Shown here: positions 54,664-61,097 of the stretch, in pieces
Numbering within the stretch: the first letter of the stretch is position 1
Layout: every line of letters begins with the position of its first letter
Source of the DNA: a virus
Strand: one strand, 5' to 3'
DNA: 64,000 nucleotides
IMG/VR virus record: IMGVR_UViG_3300044612_001981
Span: 1 to 64,000 of that record
The notes under the pieces: model-generated
What the model was told of the DNA's origin: nothing
Database searches by the model: none
The model's input: the letters and a program-made list of their open reading frames with translations, nothing else
Program-made: the position numbers and the translations under genes

Positions 54664-55776
54664 TTAATTCTCTTCTAAGGCTTTAACTCTCGCTGTAAGC
54701 TCTTGAACTGCTTTTATTAAGGGTGAAATAAATTGATCGTATCTTAATCCCTGCATTGAGTCTTCTTGAGACATGTCTATTTTTACCCATCCCGCAAAGT
54801 CTTCTACTCCAGACTGATCTAAAACCTCTTTAACTTCTTGTGCTATTAATCCGTAATGAGTTCTTGTTCCAGGAACTGAAACTATGTCTCCGTCAACTAC
54901 TTCTTTACTGCCTTCAATAAACTTATAGCTTACTGGACGTAAAGAATTAACAAAATCTAAACCAAGAAGTGAGTCGGCAACTCCTGTTTTTAATCTTTCA
55001 TCAGAAGTATTTATTGTTCCAGTGTTAGAGTATATAGTTTTCCAAAATCTATTTGATGCTACACCAGCACCCGCATCTATTGGCTGTCCTATTGAGTACA
55101 AGTTATTTGCAAGTGGGTACCAGTTTGAGTTTACTCCATATCCAGACGTTGTTGGAATATTTAATGAAATAGTTGTAGGTACTGGATCAATAGTTGCACT
55201 AGATCCAGGGATTCCTTGTGGGCCTTGTGCTCCAGTTAATCCAGTTGCGCCTCTAGGTATTGTAAAAGCAAATACAGCATTCGTAGCGGTTCCAGTATTT
55301 GTGACAGAAGCATTTGTTCCAGCTGCACCAGTTGTTGTTGTTCCAATTGCTAGTGTAGTTGGCCCTGGTATTCCTTGTGGTCCTGCTGGGCCAACAGGCC
55401 CTTGTGGTAAAACAAGATTTAAAGTTTGTGAGGGACTTGTGCCAGATATAGTTGCAGCTGCATTTACACCAGACTCAACAGTTCCTATTGAAAGAACATT
55501 AGATGGTCCTGGGCCTCCAATTATTCCATCCACACCTCTAGGTAATGTTAAATTTAATATTGCTGCTTCTGGTGTTCCTACATTTACTACTGACGCTGGA
55601 GTTGATGCGCTAACAGTTGTTACAGAGCCTATCGTTAAAGTACCTGAAGGCCCTTGTGGGCCAGGATGGTCGTCAAGATAGGCATCTACGTCGGCAGCAA
55701 GGTAACCAAGGTCTCTAGGGACGTCTGGCGTGTCTGTATACTGCGGGTATCTAAACCCTTTTCCTGTTGTGCTCAT
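54664..55776 (-). CDS. collagen-like tail fibre with S74 chaperone domain
   Basis: A 370-residue fibre. Three or four short Gly-x-Pro-rich collagen-like blocks (about residues 38-45, 80-93, 124-140 and 174-193) alternate with beta modules of about 47 residues ending LPRG or IPRG. The C-terminus is a peptidase S74 intramolecular chaperone: TSDERLK (Ser258, Asp259) then RYDQFISPLIKAVQEL. The pattern implies a trimeric fibre that cleaves itself. Downstream of the oxygenase block; its proline-containing GPQG/GIPG triplets are candidate hydroxylation sites. TATAAT is six bases before the ATG (leaderless). Confidence 0.88.
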   Translation of the reverse strand: MSTTGKGFRYPQYTDTPDVPRDLGYLAADVDAYLDDHPGPQGPSGTLTIGSVTTVSASTPASVVNVGTPEAAILNLTLPRGVDGIIGGPGPSNVLSIGTVESGVNAAATISGTSPSQTLNLVLPQGPVGPAGPQGIPGPTTLAIGTTTTGAAGTNASVTNTGTATNAVFAFTIPRGATGLTGAQGPQGIPGSSATIDPVPTTISLNIPTTSGYGVNSNWYPLANNLYSIGQPIDAGAGVASNRFWKTIYSNTGTINTSDERLKTGVADSLLGLDFVNSLRPVSYKFIEGSKEVVDGDIVSVPGTRTHYGLIAQEVKEVLDQSGVEDFAGWVKIDMSQEDSMQGLRYDQFISPLIKAVQELTARVKALEEN

Positions 55777-55782
55777 TTTTTT

Positions 55783-55791
55783 ATTATACCA
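55783..55791 (-). promoter_or_regulatory. extended -10 promoter, leaderless, for the collagen-like fibre
   Basis: TGGTATAAT on the minus strand with six bases (all A on the minus strand) before the ATG. No clear -35. Confidence 0.6.
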
Positions 55792-55796
55792 CCTAT

Positions 55797-56447
55797 TTAC
55801 TTAATATATACATGTGAAGGACTCATGTATCTTGTGCCAGAAATAATTGGCTTTACCTCATGGAGATATGGAAGTTGTGAAGGAAACATTATTAGGCTTC
55901 CAGATTTTGGCTTTATTGTAATATTTTGATTAGGAAAATGTATTTCTCCGCCTTCATAATCATCGTTTATATAGGCAACAAGAGAGAATGCAAGCGAGGA
56001 GTCACCATCTTGACCATCAAAATGTGGTCCCATAGATTGTCCTTGGTTCCATTTTTTAATTGGCACACGACTTAACTCTAAATTATATTTGTCTTTGTCT
56101 AATCCATGTCCAGATAAATATTTATCTGTACACATTTCAAAGGCCATTAAAAAGCTATTAGCAATATAAAGAGTTTTTTTATCTGTTGAGTCTGAACCAG
56201 TAGCTTCTTTTAATTTATTTGGGAATATGTTTTTTGTAGCCCCGTAAATCAATGACTCATCATTACTGGCATTCCAATTTTCCCACTTAGAAATCCTATT
56301 GTATGAAAGAGGGTCTGAGTCTATCTCTTCAATAAATTCCTTTAGGTGCTCTGGAAAGCTAAGAGCATTTTCCCAGTACCATATTTGAGGATCTAATACC
56401 TTCAGATCAAACATTATAAACTGCTTAAAGATTGGCTCTGATTGCAT
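55797..56447 (-). CDS. 2OG-Fe(II) oxygenase, prolyl-4-hydroxylase-like (1 of 5)
   Basis: A 216-residue dioxygenase with HFD (His142, Asp144), NDDYEGGEIHF (161-171), YLHEVKP (His196) and GTRY (Arg206), a complete iron and 2-oxoglutarate site. GAGGGA precedes the ATG. Directly before the collagen-like fibre promoter. Closest catalytic-core relatives in the window are the neighbouring oxygenases, so the group probably arose by duplication. Confidence 0.9.
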   Translation of the reverse strand: MQSEPIFKQFIMFDLKVLDPQIWYWENALSFPEHLKEFIEEIDSDPLSYNRISKWENWNASNDESLIYGATKNIFPNKLKEATGSDSTDKKTLYIANSFLMAFEMCTDKYLSGHGLDKDKYNLELSRVPIKKWNQGQSMGPHFDGQDGDSSLAFSLVAYINDDYEGGEIHFPNQNITIKPKSGSLIMFPSQLPYLHEVKPIISGTRYMSPSHVYIK

Positions 56448-56448
56448 T

Positions 56449-57201
56449 TTATCCCTCTACTTCTGATGCTGGATACACTTCTCCACGTGGAGTTATTCTT
56501 AATCCCTTATTTCGATAATCTTCCCACTCAATAGCTTCATCTGCTTGTATGGCTCTAACCTGCCTAAGCTCTTCAGCCCATGCATCTCTTACTTCTTGTG
56601 GGTAATCTTCTTCTTCTCTATCATCCCAAAATGATCCAAGAGTGTAGCGTATTGATTTTTTAACTGTGGTGACTTCGTGCATATTATGGAAGCCTCCAGC
56701 AAATGTAACAAGTGTGCCAGTTTTGGGAACAATAGTTAATCCATGCTTGAAGTTTAACACTCCATCTTCAAAGTCATCATTCAGATAAAGAAATGTTGCG
56801 TATCTACTTCTGGTAAATGCACCAGCTACACCATCATTTGAAGTGTTATCTGAGTGCATATTGGCAAAAGCTCCTGGGGCCCATCTTTGTGAATGCCAGC
56901 TTATTTGAGACATTTGTTCTGGGTTTTTACCAGCCATATCTGCTGTTGCATCAATAACTCTTTGTCTTAATACTTGAAAAAAATCTCCTGGAAGTCCACA
57001 ATCAATTGTGTCTGGATCATTTACTTCTGGCATTCCAGACGAATATGATTCATAGAAAGAAATAGGCATCCACTTTAATTGCTCTTTTTCCATTTTAATA
57101 GCAAGCACTTTAATTACTGATTGACATTCTTCTGGTGTCAAAAAGTTTTCATAAGTTACAATATCTGGCTGGTGCTTAGTTATAATCATGCTTCTTTCCA
57201 T
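56449..57201 (-). CDS. 2OG-Fe(II) oxygenase, prolyl-4-hydroxylase-like (2 of 5)
   Basis: A 250-residue dioxygenase with HSD (His116, Asp118), a variant NDDFEDG strand (141-147), NMHEVTT (His175) and SIRYT (Arg185). A charged, helical 50-residue C-terminal extension rich in Glu/Arg follows the core. One base separates its stop from the next gene. A second start, four codons in, is possible. Confidence 0.88.
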   Translation of the reverse strand: MERSMIITKHQPDIVTYENFLTPEECQSVIKVLAIKMEKEQLKWMPISFYESYSSGMPEVNDPDTIDCGLPGDFFQVLRQRVIDATADMAGKNPEQMSQISWHSQRWAPGAFANMHSDNTSNDGVAGAFTRSRYATFLYLNDDFEDGVLNFKHGLTIVPKTGTLVTFAGGFHNMHEVTTVKKSIRYTLGSFWDDREEEDYPQEVRDAWAEELRQVRAIQADEAIEWEDYRNKGLRITPRGEVYPASEVEG

Positions 57202-57204
57202 GTT

Positions 57205-58020
57205 TTATTTTACTCCTGTGTCTTCTGGGGCGTACTCTTCATATGGAACTATTAATCCATCTTTAAAGTAGATCATGTTTCTCTTATCTTCATAATCTAT
57301 TCTTTCTGATTCCATTTTAGCCCATCGATATGCTCCAAATTTTCTTTGATTTGCAAGCCACTCTTCTGTGCCATTATGTGGTGTCATTATAAAGTTTCTA
57401 ACAAAAAACTTTTCGTTAGTATTAATTGTTTTTACACCATGAAAATAAGGCTCTGTTGATGGGAAAACTAGAATGTCTCCAGCTTTTGGCTTATGATTAA
57501 TAAGATCACCATTAATATAAAATTCAATATCGCCGCCATCATAGTCATCATTAATATACATTGTACATGTAAGGAAAAATTTATCTCCAGGCATATCTCT
57601 TTGTGAGGTTATATGGTCTGTATGATATTGCATTGTCATGTTATTTTGCAATGAATCTATCTTTGCGTTGTATTTAGAATAGGAACATCCGCTAAATCTC
57701 CAGCCTTCTGGAAGCACTATTCCGTGTCTTTCAACATAATCTAATAAAACCTTATTATATGCCTCTTCAACTTCTTCTACAAATTTTTTTTCTTTCAAAA
57801 ACATTTCTTCCTTTTGAATATCTAAAGAAACTTGGCTCATATCCTTTTTTTGTGAATAAGTTCCAAAATGAGCCCAAGGGTCCCAATTAGTTAAAAAATA
57901 TTTGCCCTCTGAAGTTTTTTCTGATTCATTCATTATTGAATACATCTCAGATGGATTTTTTAAAACATTTCTATATACATCAACTTTTGGGTAAAGCTCT
58001 ACATACTCTAAGTTATTCAT
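57205..58020 (-). CDS. 2OG-Fe(II) oxygenase, prolyl-4-hydroxylase-like (3 of 5)
   Basis: A 271-residue dioxygenase with HTD (His133, Asp135), INDDYDGGDIEF (156-167), FHGVKT (His194) and FFVRNF (Arg208). I chose the ATG at 58020, which overlaps the upstream stop as ATGA and follows AGGAGAG, not the longer frame that starts 12 codons earlier. The C-terminal extension is charged. Most like the 12160-13146 protein in having a long helical N-terminal part. Confidence 0.88.
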   Translation of the reverse strand: MNNLEYVELYPKVDVYRNVLKNPSEMYSIMNESEKTSEGKYFLTNWDPWAHFGTYSQKKDMSQVSLDIQKEEMFLKEKKFVEEVEEAYNKVLLDYVERHGIVLPEGWRFSGCSYSKYNAKIDSLQNNMTMQYHTDHITSQRDMPGDKFFLTCTMYINDDYDGGDIEFYINGDLINHKPKAGDILVFPSTEPYFHGVKTINTNEKFFVRNFIMTPHNGTEEWLANQRKFGAYRWAKMESERIDYEDKRNMIYFKDGLIVPYEEYAPEDTGVK

Positions 58021-58691
58021 GGCTGTCTCTCTCCTGTGTGTTTGTTTATTGTCCAAAAAAATGGTGAAGTAAATCTATTGCCAGATTTAACTGGTCTAAC
58101 TCCATGCGTATAGTTCATGTCGCCTGGGAAAAAATATGCTGCTCCAGCAACTGGCTGGAATTCAATTCCATGTTGTGGGAAGTATAACTCGCCGCCTTCA
58201 TAGTCGTCGTTAAAATAAAAAAGACCAGCTAGATCATACCAAGGAAAGTCATTTGGCCTTCCTTTTTCTGGTCCAGAATGAAATTCTTTATCGGCATGAG
58301 GCTCTTGTCTTGCTCCTACTGGCCACCTAACAATTGCTGGTCCTGTTTCTTTTGCATCTACCTCAAAAAATTTATCTACTTCTATTTTTAATCTAGCTAT
58401 CATGCTATAAATTAACTCAAGTATCGAAGGGTCTGATGCCATTAAAGAATTATATGTGCAAACTCTGTCTTCCCAGACTTTGTGGTCATACAAAACTAGC
58501 CCATCTTCATCTACATGAGTTTCTGTTATGTCCCAAATTTTATTATTTAATGCAAAGTCCATAAGCCTAGTACGTTCTTCTATAGATAAAAAGTCTTTAA
58601 TTTCTACAATATTGCTTGATGAGTTACCAAAAAATCCAGATGGTGTTATGGACTTAGGTGCATTTCCGTTCCAGCTATTTGCCATTTTCAT
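58017..58691 (-). CDS. 2OG-Fe(II) oxygenase, prolyl-4-hydroxylase-like (4 of 5)
   Basis: A 224-residue dioxygenase with PHAD (His132, Asp134), FNDDYEGGELYFP (160-172), YTHGVRP (His196) and GNRFTSP (Arg206). GGAG lies six bases before the chosen ATG; an earlier ATG four codons upstream is inside the ribosome site. Complete catalytic set. Confidence 0.88.
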   Translation of the reverse strand: MKMANSWNGNAPKSITPSGFFGNSSSNIVEIKDFLSIEERTRLMDFALNNKIWDITETHVDEDGLVLYDHKVWEDRVCTYNSLMASDPSILELIYSMIARLKIEVDKFFEVDAKETGPAIVRWPVGARQEPHADKEFHSGPEKGRPNDFPWYDLAGLFYFNDDYEGGELYFPQHGIEFQPVAGAAYFFPGDMNYTHGVRPVKSGNRFTSPFFWTINKHTGERQP

Positions 58692-59409
58692 TTTTATCTC
58701 CATGATTCATTATATCATTATTTACCTTAAGCCTTATTGCTTTTACTTGATGAGAGCCAATTTTTCTCTTTAAATGATCTACGGCGTCCCTATAAAAATT
58801 AGACCATATCGCTTGTCTATTTAATTCGTATATTACATTAGAATACTCGTTTGGGTCAAATGATGGACTTTGCAAAGAGCCTACCGACTCAAAGTTTATT
58901 TCAGAGTTTTGTAAGTCTTCTAGGTTAATTGGTAATATTGCAATTACTGGTGTTCCTGCTTTTATTGTTATTACTTCATTTGGTTTAGTTACCATCCATG
59001 CACATGGTAATTCTCCTCTAAAAAAAGATGTACTAATTAAAGTTGTAAATGGAACAGCACCATCAATAAATAAATTAGGAACTGGCATGGACAATAAGCT
59101 AGAGTTTTTTTCTGTAGAAAACATTAGTCCTGTATTAAAACTAACAGTACCATTGGCTCTTCCAGAATATGCGTACTTTTCACCAGATAATATTTTTACG
59201 TGATCTGGTGAGCTATCTGATACTCCATCCCATATAAAAGAAATGTCTTCTGGAAAAGATATACCCCAGCCCATTTGGTTTGTTAGACCAACTGGGAAAC
59301 ACTTATATGCATGAGCTTCCCAAGTATTGTCCATCCAATCTCTTTTAATCGAAAGTGGATTAACTTCACCAAAACCCTCTCTTATAACATAAGCCTTAAT
59401 TTTATGCAT
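58675..59409 (-). CDS. unknown protein inside the oxygenase cluster
   Basis: A 244-residue protein with a beta-rich N-terminal half (GWGISFPEDISFIWDG, about residues 47-62) and a helical, basic C-terminus. It lacks the HxD...H iron triad, so it is not another oxygenase. I have a weak impression of a cupin-like barrel or a DUF6065-type protein, unverified. Its tight overlaps with both oxygenase neighbours (29 and 8 bases) suggest a shared function, possibly substrate binding or delivery. Confidence 0.6.
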   Translation of the reverse strand: MHKIKAYVIREGFGEVNPLSIKRDWMDNTWEAHAYKCFPVGLTNQMGWGISFPEDISFIWDGVSDSSPDHVKILSGEKYAYSGRANGTVSFNTGLMFSTEKNSSLLSMPVPNLFIDGAVPFTTLISTSFFRGELPCAWMVTKPNEVITIKAGTPVIAILPINLEDLQNSEINFESVGSLQSPSFDPNEYSNVIYELNRQAIWSNFYRDAVDHLKRKIGSHQVKAIRLKVNNDIMNHGDKNENGK

Positions 59410-60115
59410 TTTGATTTTTACCAGTTTTGGCGTCTTCTTCTACCCATTTGGCTCTCATTTGCATAAACTCTTGTCTATGAGCATGATCATTGTAGTCTAA
59501 CATTGTTACTATAGAAAATTTCATTCCAGATTCAACTGGCATTGCTCTATGTGAAAATAAATATGTAGATGGGAATATATATAGGTCACCAGCTTTTGGC
59601 TTAATATCTAGGTTTAACTTAGGAAAATAAAGATTTCCACCTTCATAGTCATCATTGACATATGCTACAAGAGATACAGTAGCACTATAAGAAAATCCAT
59701 GGTCAGCATGCTCTTGAAAATGTTGTCCCTTACCGTATCTAATGCAATTCATAACTTCCCAGTAATTCATTTTTACATTATACATTCCGCAATAATCATC
59801 TACAGCTGGAGACTGATATTGCTTTAAGTCTGACCATAATTCTGAAACAAGCTTCTCTGTATTGGAATGAGGGTAAAGAATTTCACCTACCTTAATATCT
59901 TCACAATCTCTATAGGAGGGCCTTTTTTCACTATACCCTACAAATCCAAAAGTCCAAGCATATCTTGAATCTCCATCATTAACTGCAGACTGACCAATTG
60001 CATCTAAACGGTTAATAACGTCAATTTCTTTTTTAATTACATCTCTATAAACCCAGACTCCTGGTGCAAGCTGCTCTTTTGAAGAAAAAGAATAATTGTT
60101 GTTTAAATTTGTCAT
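59402..60115 (-). CDS. 2OG-Fe(II) oxygenase, prolyl-4-hydroxylase-like (5 of 5)
   Basis: A 237-residue dioxygenase with HAD (His136, Asp138), VNDDYEGGNLYFP (153-165) and FSHRAMP (His189). The residue that should contact 2-oxoglutarate is Lys199 (GMKFS) rather than Arg. Human collagen prolyl 4-hydroxylases also use Lys there, so activity is expected. TACAAT lies six bases before the ATG and there is no Shine-Dalgarno sequence, so this first gene of the oxygenase block is probably leaderless. Confidence 0.88.
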   Translation of the reverse strand: MTNLNNNYSFSSKEQLAPGVWVYRDVIKKEIDVINRLDAIGQSAVNDGDSRYAWTFGFVGYSEKRPSYRDCEDIKVGEILYPHSNTEKLVSELWSDLKQYQSPAVDDYCGMYNVKMNYWEVMNCIRYGKGQHFQEHADHGFSYSATVSLVAYVNDDYEGGNLYFPKLNLDIKPKAGDLYIFPSTYLFSHRAMPVESGMKFSIVTMLDYNDHAHRQEFMQMRAKWVEEDAKTGKNQNA

Positions 60116-60121
60116 AAATAC

Positions 60122-60150
60122 ATTGTATCATTTCTATTTATACAGCACAA
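60122..60150 (-). promoter_or_regulatory. leaderless promoter for the oxygenase block
   Basis: TTGTGC (60145-60150), a 17-base spacer and TACAAT (60122-60127) with TGA before it, six bases from the ATG at 60115. The -35 overlaps the terminator of the upstream gene. Confidence 0.65.
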
Positions 60151-60175
60151 TAGCAGGGGTTTCCCCCTGCTATTG
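60148..60175 (-). terminator. terminator after the Phe/Pro-repeat fibre
   Basis: A perfect 12-bp stem (CAATAGCAGGGG and complement) with a four-base loop (GAAA on the minus strand). The T-run follows on the plus strand; on the minus strand there is none, so it may be a hairpin-only terminator. Confidence 0.75.
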
Positions 60176-60186
60176 TTTTTTTATTA

Positions 60187-61077
60187 TTAGTAGAACCTGA
60201 GTCCGAAAGCGCCACCAAATGCTGGTGGGGAAAAGAACCCTGGTGGGGCAAAGAATCCTGGTGGTGAGAAGAATCCTGGTGGTGCGAAGAATCCTGGTGG
60301 TGAGAAGAATCCTGGTGGGAAAAACGGCGGTGCGAAGAAGCTTGGTGGGAAGAACGGTGGGAAGAACGGTGGTGCGAAGAACACTGGTGGGAAGAACGGT
60401 GGGAAAAACGGTGGTGCGAAGAAGCTTGGTGGGAAGAACGGTGGGAAGAACGGTGGCGAAAAGAAGCTTGGTGCAAGAGTAGTAACTGTGTTAGAGTTAC
60501 TAGATGCAACTGATCTTCCATTAGCATTATCTGCATATACGTTGTAATACTGAGATGTTCCAGCAGTATCTGCAATTGATACAGATAGTCCAGTTGAATT
60601 TCCAGTTGTTCCGTCATTACCAGCAATATAATAGTTGGTAATTGCAGTTCCACCATTTGATGGAGCTGCCCAGCTTACTGTGTTAGCATTTACTCCAGCT
60701 GTTGCAGAAACGCTTGTTGGAGCGGCTGGAACAGTTGTTGCAGTTGCTGAGGCTGAGTTTGAATCTGCAGAAGTATTAAAAGAGTCTACTGCTTTTACGG
60801 TATATGAATAAGATGTTCCACCAGCTAATCCAGTATCAGAATATGTAACAGTTGGAGCATTTACTGTTGCTATCTCTGTTCCATTTCTGAATACCTTATA
60901 CTGAGTTGGAGTGTTACCTGCAGCGGGAGCTGTCCATGCAAGGTTAATCATACCATTGTTAAATGGTCTTTGATTATTAACACCATTTAAATGATTTGTT
61001 GCTGTAAGGCCTGTTGGTGCATTTGGGCCAATGAAGTTGTCTTGAGCTGATGCTCTTCTACCTATATTTTTTGACAT
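60187..61077 (-). CDS. fibronectin-type protein with FFxPP repeat tail
   Basis: A 296-residue protein. Two fibronectin type III-like domains (about residues 19-115 and 117-202) end in a C-terminal tail (205-290) built almost wholly from Phe-Phe-Ser/Ala/Pro-Pro-Pro and Gly-Phe-Phe-Ser/Ala-Pro-Pro units, then AFGGAFGLRFY. This composition is unusual. GGAG occurs before the ATG. It could attach to other tail proteins through its FN3 part and use the Phe/Pro tail for membrane or surface contact. The prolines are candidate hydroxylation sites for the adjoining oxygenases. Confidence 0.85.
   Translation of the reverse strand: MSKNIGRRASAQDNFIGPNAPTGLTATNHLNGVNNQRPFNNGMINLAWTAPAAGNTPTQYKVFRNGTEIATVNAPTVTYSDTGLAGGTSYSYTVKAVDSFNTSADSNSASATATTVPAAPTSVSATAGVNANTVSWAAPSNGGTAITNYYIAGNDGTTGNSTGLSVSIADTAGTSQYYNVYADNANGRSVASSNSNTVTTLAPSFFSPPFFPPFFPPSFFAPPFFPPFFPPVFFAPPFFPPFFPPSFFAPPFFPPGFFSPPGFFAPPGFFSPPGFFAPPGFFSPPAFGGAFGLRFY
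60226..60480 (-). repeat. short DNA repeats coding FFxPP
   Basis: A roughly 250-base stretch of near-identical units, 12 to 24 bases long, around GGTGGTGCGAAGAA and GGTGGGAAGAACGG (plus strand). They encode the Phe/Pro tail, and the low divergence suggests recent expansion. Confidence 0.9.
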
Positions 61078-61097
61078 TTTATTCTCCTATTTCCCAA

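Noticed and set aside
55022-55681. A 219-codon open frame on the plus strand, Pro/Gly-rich
   Set aside because: Complement of the collagen-like fibre. The Gly-Pro richness arises from the repeated triplets on the other strand.
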